Shown here: in pieces, positions 8,533-16,160 of the stretch
How positions within the stretch are numbered: position 1 is the stretch's first letter
Layout: every line of letters starts with the position of its first letter
Source of the DNA: an uncultured Bacilli bacterium
GTDB taxonomy: Bacteria > Bacillota_I > Bacilli_A > RF39 > UBA660
Length of the DNA: 64,000 nt
Reading direction: 5' to 3'
Assembly: GCA_934086485.1 (NCBI GenBank)
Contig: CAKOIF010000005.1
Coordinates: 20,299 to 84,298, forward strand
Translations under genes and position numbers: made by a program
The notes under the pieces: model-generated
What the model saw: only the letters and a program-made list of their open reading frames with translations
What the model was told of the DNA's origin: nothing
Databases searched by the model: none

Positions 8533-8620
8533 AAGCATCATCCTCCTCTCAGAATTTTTGATTTATTTCAAACCCCCTGAAAATTGGTGGCAACGCCAGT
8601 TCCTGCACGTTCGAGTAGCT

Positions 8621-8648
8621 ATTATACATATATATTTTAGCATTGCAA
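8621..8648 (-). promoter_or_regulatory. Promoter for the small peptide gene
   Basis: TTGCAA, 16 nt, TATAAT read on the minus strand, about 80 nt upstream of the peptide start. Confidence 0.55.
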
Positions 8649-8762
8649 GCACTTCGACAAAACAAGACATAAGAAAAGTTAAATTAGAGAAAAAACTCTA
8701 ATTTTTTTTGATTTTAAAAAGTATTTAAAAACCTCACAATCCCAGTAATTATAAGGGATATT

Positions 8763-8909
8763 CTTTCATAAAGTATAATCATTTAGGAAAATAAATCCTA
8801 GTATTTATGCTATTTCTATCCTAATTTTAGCATTTTTTTAAGTGAATTTCTAGTCCTTTTCCCGTAAAATCGGTATATTATTTTCCTAAATGATTATAAT
8901 CTAGGAAAA
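8763..8909. promoter_or_regulatory. Invertible promoter-like element 2 (OFF orientation)
   Basis: 147 bp with inverted 29-bp sites at 8763-8791 and 8881-8909. The core is TATAATC in both when read in site orientation. Half-sites include ATTTAGGAAAA and TTTTCCTAGAT. CCCAGTAATTATAAGGGAT lies outside on the left and CCAGTATTTATATGGAAT on the right. The spacer promoter (8824-8852) points left, toward the small-peptide locus. Downstream gene: 8945. Confidence 0.7.
8824..8852 (-). promoter_or_regulatory. Promoter inside element 2, pointing left
   Basis: Minus strand TAGAAA, 17 nt, TAAAAT with TGC extension. In this orientation it would read through the small-peptide gene at 8383-8532. Confidence 0.6.
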
Positions 8910-8944
8910 TAATCTCCAGTATTTATATGGAATTGGAGTAGATT

Positions 8945-10549
8945 ATGAAAAATAAAAAAGTAATTATAATTTTAACATCAATGATAGCGTTAATTGGAGG
9001 TATTTTATTTGTAAACCAAATATATAATAAATCTAAAAATAAACAAATACCTAAGAAAAATAATTTAGCAATAATGGTAAAAGGTGAATCTGGAGAATAT
9101 GTAAGTTCTGATACAATACCCAAAGGAAATTATGTTTTAAATGAAGAAAAAACTATATGCGAAAATGGAGGAAAAGTAGTAAGCTATGATAACTCAACAG
9201 GACAAATAGGATTTAGTTTTCTGGGTAGTGACAGATGTTCATTATACTTTGATAAAATAATAGATACAGAAAAACCAGTTATATCTAATTTAACTGTTAG
9301 TGGAACAACAATAACAACAACACTTACAGATAATATAGAACTATCTGGGTATGGAATAAGTACAAGTAATAGCGCTGAACCAACAAGTTGGACATCAATA
9401 AGCGGAACAACATATAATTTAAGTACGTCAGTTAATAATGCAGGAACATATTATTTATGGGTAAAAGATAGTAGTGATAATAAAACCATAAAAGAATTTA
9501 AAATAGGTACTTCTCTTGCAGAATATATAGTTAAGTTATATTCGGATAAAAATGCTATTGATGCAAGAACTACTTTTTCTACTATATATACGGATACTAA
9601 TGATAAACTATTTAAAACTAATAATACCGAAGATGGTTCATACGTTTATTATTATGCAGGAAATACTTCACATAACTGGGTAAAATTTGCAAATTTTTAT
9701 TGGCAAATAATTAGAACAAATGAAAATGGTAGTGTTAGACTTTTATATGTTGGAAGTTCTCATAATACTACAAGTGGGTATATTGGAAAATCAAAAATAA
9801 ATAACCTTACTACTGAAAATCCTATGAATGTCGGTTATATGTATGGAACTTCAGGAAGTTTACTTGCTAATAGACAAAATACTAATTCAAGTACAGTTAA
9901 ACAAACTCTTGATAGTTGGTATTTAACAAATATCTATAATAAAGGATATTATAAGTATATAGATAAAGCTGCGATATACTGTAATGATCGAAGTACAAAT
10001 GGAACATATGGTACAGATAGTTACTCAAGTTTTAACTATGGTCCAAAGGTTAGATTATCAGATGGAGCTTCACCTTCGTATAAATGTGGAGCAAGTGCAA
10101 ATGGAGGGTACATTGAATCTTCTCAAGCAGTAGAGGATAAATTTTCTTCGGATACAACCTTTGGTGGTAATGGTAAACTTAAATGCCATGGTAATAACAC
10201 TAAAGATTGCCCTATTGGTTTAATAACCGCTGATGAAGCAGTTATGGCTGGTGGCGTGGCCCATAGAGGTGCATCAGTATGGTATTCGGTAAATAGTGAA
10301 GGTAATCCAGTTACTAATCGTAATTGGTGGTGGACAATGAGCCCTTATAGATTTTATGGTGGATATGGGGATGGCGCCGAAGTTGAAAATTATGTAATTG
10401 CGGCTGATTATTCAAATTCTATTTTTGGAAATGGTACACATTCTGAATATTATATTAGACCAGTTTTATCACTTAATAAATGTGCAATTTATGATAGTGG
10501 TGATGGAACGCCATCCAATCCTTACATAATAAAAGATGGTGGTTGTTAA
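8945..10549 (+). CDS. Large surface protein, phase-variable family member 2
   Basis: 534 residues; ATG 8945 with GGAG about 8 nt upstream. The N-terminus differs from members 1, 3 and 4: a short membrane anchor (VIIILTSMIALIGGILFV) and a ~60-residue Cys-containing region. One Ig-like repeat follows (~100-190, ending TYYLWVKDSSDNKTIKEF), then the family C-terminal domain (HNWVKFANFYWQIIRTNENGS; GLITADEAVMAGG) and a lectin-like tail (WWWTMSPYRF ... YYIRPVLSLN). The tail is A-richer than those of members at 8084, 20008, 32491 and 61409. Predicted to be switched by element 2. Exposed on the cell surface; ligand unknown. Confidence 0.75.
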   Translation: MKNKKVIIILTSMIALIGGILFVNQIYNKSKNKQIPKKNNLAIMVKGESGEYVSSDTIPKGNYVLNEEKTICENGGKVVSYDNSTGQIGFSFLGSDRCSLYFDKIIDTEKPVISNLTVSGTTITTTLTDNIELSGYGISTSNSAEPTSWTSISGTTYNLSTSVNNAGTYYLWVKDSSDNKTIKEFKIGTSLAEYIVKLYSDKNAIDARTTFSTIYTDTNDKLFKTNNTEDGSYVYYYAGNTSHNWVKFANFYWQIIRTNENGSVRLLYVGSSHNTTSGYIGKSKINNLTTENPMNVGYMYGTSGSLLANRQNTNSSTVKQTLDSWYLTNIYNKGYYKYIDKAAIYCNDRSTNGTYGTDSYSSFNYGPKVRLSDGASPSYKCGASANGGYIESSQAVEDKFSSDTTFGGNGKLKCHGNNTKDCPIGLITADEAVMAGGVAHRGASVWYSVNSEGNPVTNRNWWWTMSPYRFYGGYGDGAEVENYVIAADYSNSIFGNGTHSEYYIRPVLSLNKCAIYDSGDGTPSNPYIIKDGGC

Positions 10550-10641
10550 ATGTATAGAAATTAGTATGTAAAAATACTAATTTTTTGTGATTAAAAAAAG
10601 TTGATTAAAACCTTGCAATCCCAGTGTTTATAAGGGATAGT

Positions 10642-10788
10642 CTTTCATAAATTATATACATTTAGGAAAATTAACCTTAGTTTTTATGCTAATTACTATA
10701 GAATTTTAGCATATTTTTTTCACTATTTCTAGTCTTTTTCTCGAAAAATCGGAGTCTAGTTTTCCTAAATGTATATAATTTATGAAAA
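10642..10788. promoter_or_regulatory. Invertible promoter-like element 3 (OFF orientation)
   Basis: 147 bp with inverted sites 10642-10670 and 10760-10788; 28 of 29 positions match between the two sites in site orientation, and both cores are TATATAC. The spacer sequence has diverged from elements 1, 2 and 4 but keeps the promoter boxes (10703-10731). CCCAGTGTTTATAAGGGAT lies outside on the left. Downstream gene: 10831. Confidence 0.75.
10703..10731 (-). promoter_or_regulatory. Promoter inside element 3, pointing away from the surface gene
   Basis: Minus strand TAGAAA, 17 nt, TAAAAT with TGC extension; the 17 intervening bases differ from the other copies. Confidence 0.6.
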
Positions 10789-10830
10789 TAGACCAAAGTA
10801 TTTATGAGGGATTGGAGGGTACTAATAGTT

Positions 10831-11475
10831 TTGAAAAAATTAATAAATAATTTTAAGGAGTATTATAGTAATAATAAAGAAAGATGTTTAACAATATTAA
10901 CGATAATTATCTTATCAATTTTATCTAGTATAGTCTTAATATCATATTCATTTTATCAAAATAAGAGTTCAAAATTAATAATCTCTGGAGTAGCTTTAAT
11001 TGATTCATCAGATGTATCAATTAAAGTGTATAGAGAAAATAAAAATGATAATGGAGTAGGTCTTGGAACATATTCATTATCATATTATGTACCAAGTTCA
11101 TCATCATATAGTTATGTAGAAAGTAAATCAATCTGTGATACAGGAATAACTATAGAAAAATATGAAAATCAAAAGTTTTATGTAGATGCAACAAAGAAAG
11201 GAAAATGCAAAGTATACTTTGATGCCATTGATGGATATATTGATGATTATGAAGTAAACCTTTTTGTTCAACAAGAAGAGGGTAATACTGATGATAAAAA
11301 CTATAATCAGATGGGACAATTACCTTTATATGAAACAGGTTATTATTATACTATAAATACAAATAAAACAAGTTGTACAAATGGAGCAACAGTAAGTATA
11401 GTAGGAAGAAATATTGTAGTATTAACCACTCAAAAAGCAGTATGTAATGTTTATGCAGATAAAAATAGTGATAGT
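10831..11475 (+). repeat. N-terminal module repeat, copy B (645 nt)
   Basis: Same module as 6491-7135 and 59679-60323. Confidence 0.85.
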
Positions 11476-12978
11476 GTTTTGCCAACAATAGAAAATGTAA
11501 CAATTTCATCAGGAAATCTTACAACGACACTTAATGATAATAATAAGCTATCTTTATATGGCATAAGTTCAAGTAATGAAATAGAACCTGAAGAATGGAT
11601 AGATATACCAACAACGCCTTATACGTTAAGTACAGAAATTACGACAGATGGGACATATTATTTATGGGTAAAAGATAATGCAAATAATATAAAAATTTCA
11701 GATACAATAAATATTGTTTTGGATAGTGAAAAGCCTTTAATATCAAATTTAAGTATAAGTGGAATGAATTTAAGTGCATCATTAAGCGACAATGTTGGAC
11801 TTTCTAAATATGGCGTCAGTACTAGTAGTACTACATCTCCAACAAGTTGGACAACAATAAGTGGAACAACATATAATTTAAATTATACTTTTTCAAATTA
11901 TGGGAATTATTATTTATATGTTTATGATGTTAATGGAAATGAGCAAATTTCAAAAATGATAACAATTACTAAAGTTGGTTACGAAATGATACTTTTAAAC
12001 AATGGAAATGGAGCTACAAATGTTTCCGATGCGAAGTCTTATATTGAGAATAAAGGAACCCCAACATTTACTGGCGTTGCTACAACTAATGAGGGAATGT
12101 ATGCTGCAAAAGACGATTTAGGAACGTCTTACTATTTTAGAGGAGCAGTAAATAATAATTGGGTAAAATTTGGCAAAAATAGTTCTAACAAAGATATGTA
12201 CTGGCGAATAATTAGGATAAATGGCGATGGCTCAATAAGAATGATTTATACTGGTATAACTGCACCAACAAGTAATAAAGCTACAGTAATGACTGGTACA
12301 GGTACTCAAATAAATACTAGTACTTTTAATTCAAATTCAAATAATCCAGCTTACGTAGGATATATGTATACCGCTAGTGCTCAATACGGGCATACAAAAT
12401 CAAGTACAATTAAAGGGATAGTGGATAATTGGTATAAAACCACTAGCTTATATACTGATTCAACAACTAGTGGTAAAATAAGTGATAGTATTTTTTGCAG
12501 CGATCGAAGTGCATCAACAAGTGAAAGTGGGCCTTTTGGAAATATAAGCGGAACATTGACAACTTATACTAAATATTATTATAATGGTTATTCAAGAATT
12601 AGCGGTAAAGTTGGTCCAAGTTTGTCTTGTCAAAATTCTAGTGATAAATTTACAGTAAATACAAGTAATGGAAATGGCGCACTAACATATCCAGTAGGAT
12701 TGATAACAGCGGATGAAGTTAATTATGCTGGCTCGGTATTTGGTGGAACTACTAATACTAATTTTTATCTATATACTAGTTCGTATTATTGGACAATGAC
12801 ACCAAGCAATTACAATGCAAAAATTTCCATAGAATATATGATTTATAATTCTGGAGGCATAACCAGTGTTAACGTTGGTTCTACACTTGGAATTGGCGTA
12901 AGACCAGTAATAAACTTATCAAAAAATGTAACATTGTCTGGAAATGGAACTTATAACAGTGTTTATACAGTAAGCTAA
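10831..12978 (+). CDS. Large surface protein, phase-variable family member 3
   Basis: 715 residues from TTG 10831, with GGAGGG about 10 nt upstream; the in-frame ATG at 10804 precedes the ribosome site. Residues 1-215 are the shared N-module; two Ig-like repeats follow (~216-300 and ~300-385); then the family C-terminal domain with YYFRGAVNNNWVKFG, MYWRIIRINGDGSIRMIYTG and GLITADEVNYAGS, and a tail (YYWTMTPSNYN... GVRPVINLSKNV). It has one more Ig-like unit than members 1 and 4. A terminator that overlaps the rplU promoter follows at 13005-13034. Predicted to be switched by element 3. Confidence 0.75.
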   Translation: MKKLINNFKEYYSNNKERCLTILTIIILSILSSIVLISYSFYQNKSSKLIISGVALIDSSDVSIKVYRENKNDNGVGLGTYSLSYYVPSSSSYSYVESKSICDTGITIEKYENQKFYVDATKKGKCKVYFDAIDGYIDDYEVNLFVQQEEGNTDDKNYNQMGQLPLYETGYYYTINTNKTSCTNGATVSIVGRNIVVLTTQKAVCNVYADKNSDSVLPTIENVTISSGNLTTTLNDNNKLSLYGISSSNEIEPEEWIDIPTTPYTLSTEITTDGTYYLWVKDNANNIKISDTINIVLDSEKPLISNLSISGMNLSASLSDNVGLSKYGVSTSSTTSPTSWTTISGTTYNLNYTFSNYGNYYLYVYDVNGNEQISKMITITKVGYEMILLNNGNGATNVSDAKSYIENKGTPTFTGVATTNEGMYAAKDDLGTSYYFRGAVNNNWVKFGKNSSNKDMYWRIIRINGDGSIRMIYTGITAPTSNKATVMTGTGTQINTSTFNSNSNNPAYVGYMYTASAQYGHTKSSTIKGIVDNWYKTTSLYTDSTTSGKISDSIFCSDRSASTSESGPFGNISGTLTTYTKYYYNGYSRISGKVGPSLSCQNSSDKFTVNTSNGNGALTYPVGLITADEVNYAGSVFGGTTNTNFYLYTSSYYWTMTPSNYNAKISIEYMIYNSGGITSVNVGSTLGIGVRPVINLSKNVTLSGNGTYNSVYTVS

Positions 12979-13004
12979 AAATATAGAAGAAAGAAAATTT
13001 ATGC

Positions 13005-13034
13005 AAAAATCCTTGACTATATCAGGGATTTTTT
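13005..13034 (+). terminator. Terminator of the surface-gene block
   Basis: AAAATCC / GGGATTTT stem then T-run; its loop contains the -35 hexamer of the rplU promoter. Confidence 0.65.
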
Positions 13035-13042
13035 GGTATAAT
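13013..13042 (+). promoter_or_regulatory. rplU promoter
   Basis: TTGACT, 18 nt, TATAAT. It gives the ribosomal-protein operon its own promoter, independent of the upstream accessory block. Confidence 0.75.
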
Positions 13043-13134
13043 CTTATTGTTTTAAGTCATTTCATCCACTCTAAAAAGGTTTTTAAAAGATTATCTTACC
13101 TTAAAGGTGTGACTTATGAAAAGGAGGAAAAGAA
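13043..13134 (+). promoter_or_regulatory. rplU leader, candidate L21 autoregulatory leader
   Basis: About 90 nt of untranslated leader with complementary segments (CTCTAAAAAGG / CCTTAAAGGTG area) ahead of a strong AAAGGAGG site. The position matches the L21 leader of Bacilli, but I cannot match the consensus base by base. Confidence 0.35.
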
Positions 13135-13434
13135 ATGAAAGCTATAATTAAAACAGGTGGAAAACAATATTATGTTGAAGAAAATAGTCGTATCTATGTT
13201 GAAAAATTAGATGTTGAAGCTGGACAAAAAGTTGTTTTCGATGAAGTATTATTTGTTGATGGAAAAGCTGGAAAACCATTTGTAAAAGGAGCATCAGTTG
13301 AAGCTGAAGTTATTAAAAATGGTAGAGGTAAAAAAATAAAAGTATTCCATTATCGTCCTAAGAAAAAATCTAGAAAAACTCAAGGACATAGACAAGCATA
13401 TACTTTAGTTGAAGTTAAAAAAATTAATGGTTAA
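13135..13434 (+). CDS. rplU: Large ribosomal subunit protein bL21
   Basis: 99 residues with the canonical start [16 protein letters not shown] and the C-terminal [19 protein letters not shown] that binds 23S rRNA. Ribosome site AAAGGAGG precedes the ATG. It leads the rplU-prp-rpmA group, as in other Firmicutes; the Prp gene begins 2 nt after its stop. Confidence 0.97.
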   Translation: MKAIIKTGGKQYYVEENSRIYVEKLDVEAGQKVVFDEVLFVDGKAGKPFVKGASVEAEVIKNGRGKKIKVFHYRPKKKSRKTQGHRQAYTLVEVKKING

Positions 13435-13436
13435 TA

Positions 13437-13730
13437 ATGATTAAAGTTAATAAAAATGGAAATGTTATTAAAATAACTGGTCATTCAGGTTATGATAATG
13501 CTGGTAAAGATATTGTATGTGCTAGCGTATCAAGTATAATTTATACTACTGTAAATGGTCTATTAAATATCAATGAAAAAAGTATTGAATTTCTAGATAA
13601 TGATGAATATATGGAAATAAAAGTTCTTTTATCTGATGATATTACAAACTCATTAATTTTAAATATGATGATGATGCTTAAAGAAATAGAAAAAAGTTAT
13701 CCTAAAAATATTAAAGTTAATGAAGAATAA
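13437..13730 (+). CDS. prp: Ribosomal-processing cysteine protease Prp
   Basis: 97 residues. The catalytic His lies in GHSGY (~19) and the catalytic Cys in DIVCASVS (~31), as in Prp (YsxB) of Firmicutes. Prp removes the N-terminal extension of bL27 before ribosome assembly. It lies between rplU and rpmA, and the bL27 here does carry such an extension (LNIQRFA before HVKAQGS). Four Met in a row (MMMM) near residue 77 is a local oddity. Confidence 0.9.
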   Translation: MIKVNKNGNVIKITGHSGYDNAGKDIVCASVSSIIYTTVNGLLNINEKSIEFLDNDEYMEIKVLLSDDITNSLILNMMMMLKEIEKSYPKNIKVNEE

Positions 13731-13748
13731 TAGTAAAGGAGAATAGAA

Positions 13749-14033
13749 ATGTTATATATAAGTTTAAATATTCAAAGATTTGCTCACGTTAAGGCTCAAG
13801 GTTCTACTAAGAACAATCGTGATTCAGCAGGTCGTAGATTAGGTGCTAAACTTTCTGATGGACAAACATGTAATGCTGGAAGTATTATTTACCGTCAAAG
13901 AGGAACTAGAATTTACCCAGGAACTAATGTAGGAATGGGAAAAGATCATACTTTATTTGCTAAAGTTAGTGGAACTGTTAAGTATGAAAGAATGGGTAAA
14001 GATAAGAAAAAAGTATCTGTTTATGAAAAATAA
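13749..14033 (+). CDS. rpmA: Large ribosomal subunit protein bL27 with cleavable N-terminal extension
   Basis: 94 residues. The core [21 protein letters not shown] and [18 protein letters not shown] are typical. The leader [12 protein letters not shown] precedes HVKAQG and resembles the Prp cleavage motif of Staphylococcus bL27 (LNLQFFA then SKKG). AAGGAG lies upstream of the ATG. A terminator follows at 14032-14054, so obg may be expressed partly separately. Confidence 0.95.
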   Translation: MLYISLNIQRFAHVKAQGSTKNNRDSAGRRLGAKLSDGQTCNAGSIIYRQRGTRIYPGTNVGMGKDHTLFAKVSGTVKYERMGKDKKKVSVYEK

Positions 14034-14054
14034 TGCCTTAATGGCATTTTTTTT
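14032..14054 (+). terminator. Terminator/attenuator after rpmA
   Basis: AATGCC / GGCATT stem followed by eight or more T; lies between rpmA and the next gene. Confidence 0.7.
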
Positions 14055-14068
14055 AAGGGAGGTTTATT

Positions 14069-14449
14069 ATGTATTTAATTAGTATTGATGAAAAAGTATT
14101 ACCACTTCCAATGGGAATTAATATAAATAGTTTTAGTGATTACTTTTCAGATGGAATATTATTTATTGATTATCTTGATGATGAAGAAAAAAATGAAGTA
14201 TTAAGTGATTTATTTTATAATATAAGTATTTTATTTTGTTCTTATGATTTAAGTAAATATGATTTTGAAAAGAAAAAGACTATTAGAAATAATATTAATT
14301 ATGCAAGATGTATGAGTAAGTACTTTAATGAAAATAATATGTATAGTGAAAGTAATAGTATTTTAAAAGAAATTATTGTAGAAATGATTTCTTACTATGC
14401 AAATTATAAGGAATTTGATACAATAGATATAAGTTTAAGGGGAAGATAA
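14069..14449 (+). CDS. Protein of unknown function in the spo0B position
   Basis: 126 residues, acidic, mostly helical by composition, with no membrane helix or signal. It lies between rpmA and obg, where Bacillus has spo0B, and ends 1 nt before the obg ATG, so coupling with obg is likely. I see no His-containing helix typical of Spo0B and do not recognise the family. A good ribosome site (AAGGGAGG) precedes the ATG. Confidence 0.7.
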   Translation: MYLISIDEKVLPLPMGININSFSDYFSDGILFIDYLDDEEKNEVLSDLFYNISILFCSYDLSKYDFEKKKTIRNNINYARCMSKYFNENNMYSESNSILKEIIVEMISYYANYKEFDTIDISLRGR

Positions 14450-14450
14450 T

Positions 14451-15719
14451 ATGTTTGTTGATGAAGTTAAAGTTAAATTAATTGCTGGTGATGGAGGTAT
14501 GGGATGTACTTCCTTTCGTAGAGAAAAATTTGTACCTATGGGTGGACCAGATGGTGGAAATGGTGGAAGAGGAAGTAATATTGTTTTTGTAGGAGATAAA
14601 TCTTTAAAAACTTTAGTAGATTTAAGATTTCAAAAAATTATTAAAGGTAAAAAAGGTGAAAATGGTATGGGTTCCAATAAATATGGTAAAAATAGTGAAG
14701 ATATCATTATTAAAGTACCTCTTGGAACTACTGTTTATGATGATGATACTAATCTTATTGTTAGTGATATAGTTGAAGATAATCAATCTGTTATAGTTGC
14801 TCATGGTGGAAGAGGTGGAAGAGGTAATAAAGCCTTTGCTACTCATGAAAATCCTGCTCCAAAGTTTTCTGAAAATGGTGAACAAGGAGAAATAAAATAT
14901 TTAAGATGTGAACTTAAAGTTTTAGCGGATGTAGGACTTATAGGTATGCCAAGTGTTGGTAAATCAACATTTTTAAGTGTAATATCTTCGGCTAAACCTA
15001 AAATAGCAAGTTATCATTTTACTACTTTATCACCTAACTTAGGTGTAGTTAAATTAGGTAGTGATTCTTTTGTAGTAGCAGACCTTCCTGGATTAATCGA
15101 AGGAGCAAGTGAAGGAGTCGGTTTAGGAGACAGATTTCTTCGTCACGCTGATAGATGTAAAGTTTTAGTACATATGGTTAATATGTCTAAAATGGAGGGT
15201 AATGATCCTATTAATGATTATAAAGTAATTAGAGAAGAACTTTCTAAATACTCTAAAAAACTTGCAAATAAAAAAGAAATAATTGTTGCCTCAAAAATGG
15301 ATATGCCAGATAGTAAAGATAATTTAATAGAATTTAAAAAAGCTTACCCAGATAAAGATATATTTGAAATAAGCTCTATTACACACCAAGGTATTGATGA
15401 TTTATTAAATAAAATAAATGAAACTTTAAAAACTGAAGAAGAGTTTTCTTATGATAAAGATGAGTTTGAGGATGAAGTTTATATTAAATTTAAAAAAGAT
15501 AAACCTTATGAAATAACTAAAGATGGTGATACTTGGGTTGTTACAGGTAAAGAAATTGAAAGGTTATTTAACATGACTAAATTTACTGAAGAAGAGGGTG
15601 TTCTTCGTTTTGGTAGAATACTTCGTGCTATGGGTGTTGAAGAAACCTTAGAAAAAATGGGCGCTAAACCTGGTGATGATGTAGCAATAAATGATTATTT
15701 ATTTACGTATAAAGGTTAA
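14451..15719 (+). CDS. obg: GTPase Obg (CgtA)
   Basis: 422 residues in three parts: Gly-rich Obg fold (MFVDEVKVKLIAGDGGMGCTSFRREKF... GGPDGGNGGRG), G domain with GMPSVGKSTF (G1), DLPGLIEGASEG (G3) and ASKMD (G4), and the OCT C-terminal domain (YEITKDGDTWVVTGKEIERLF...). It is a late 50S assembly and stress GTPase. Its end overlaps the convergent DUF192 gene by 21 nt. Confidence 0.97.
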   Translation: MFVDEVKVKLIAGDGGMGCTSFRREKFVPMGGPDGGNGGRGSNIVFVGDKSLKTLVDLRFQKIIKGKKGENGMGSNKYGKNSEDIIIKVPLGTTVYDDDTNLIVSDIVEDNQSVIVAHGGRGGRGNKAFATHENPAPKFSENGEQGEIKYLRCELKVLADVGLIGMPSVGKSTFLSVISSAKPKIASYHFTTLSPNLGVVKLGSDSFVVADLPGLIEGASEGVGLGDRFLRHADRCKVLVHMVNMSKMEGNDPINDYKVIREELSKYSKKLANKKEIIVASKMDMPDSKDNLIEFKKAYPDKDIFEISSITHQGIDDLLNKINETLKTEEEFSYDKDEFEDEVYIKFKKDKPYEITKDGDTWVVTGKEIERLFNMTKFTEEEGVLRFGRILRAMGVEETLEKMGAKPGDDVAINDYLFTYKG

Positions 15720-16031
15720 TTTATCATACATTTTTAATTTTTTTGATTTAAATGCAGGCATTTCTAAAATGTTTGTATTTTTTAATTGCTCCTTTATTAC
15801 AATAACTTTATTTTTTTCGACATTAACTGCTTTAAAAATAATTATTCCGTGATTATCAAAACCAATTACATCAATATTTTCCTTCATAAAAAAAGTATGA
15901 ATTGAATTTGTTTTAGGAAAAATTATTCCATAATCAAAATCTTTTTTACCCATAAATCCAATTAATTTCTTAAAAAAATTATTTGCTATTTTTACTTTTA
16001 TATTTTCATCATCACTTATTTGTAATATCAT
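15699..16031 (-). CDS. DUF192 family protein
   Basis: 110 residues. KIANNFFKKLIGFMGKKDFDYGIIFP...SIHTFFMKENIDVIGFDNHGIIIF follows the DUF192 pattern (A-x3-R-GLM, then FWMKNT and PLDIIFID), although without the signal peptide many members carry. Function unknown. Convergent with obg, with coding overlap at the 3' ends. Confidence 0.7.
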   Translation of the reverse strand: MILQISDDENIKVKIANNFFKKLIGFMGKKDFDYGIIFPKTNSIHTFFMKENIDVIGFDNHGIIIFKAVNVEKNKVIVIKEQLKNTNILEMPAFKSKKLKMYDKLTFIRK

Positions 16032-16109
16032 ATTTTTTTCTCCATTATAATCATATCAAAAAAAGTAAAAAAAATGTATAATTTTTAAAAAATAATTTAA
16101 AAGTTTAAC

Positions 16110-16138
16110 TTGACTTAAAATATTAGTTATGTTAGTAT
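16110..16138 (+). promoter_or_regulatory. Promoter of the 16161 gene
   Basis: TTGACT, 17 nt, TAGTAT, 22 nt before a start with a GGGGG ribosome site. Confidence 0.65.
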
Positions 16139-16160
16139 AACTTTAATTTCAGGGGGTTTT

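Noticed and set aside
8492..8701. Plus-strand reading frame of 69 codons
   Set aside because: It lies antisense to the better-supported small peptide and its leader, has no ribosome site, and its codons follow the complement of a structured leader.
10804..10830. Upstream ATG as start of the 10831 surface gene
   Set aside because: It precedes the GGAGGG ribosome site, and the shared N-module in two paralogues begins at the TTG-AAA-AAA codons.
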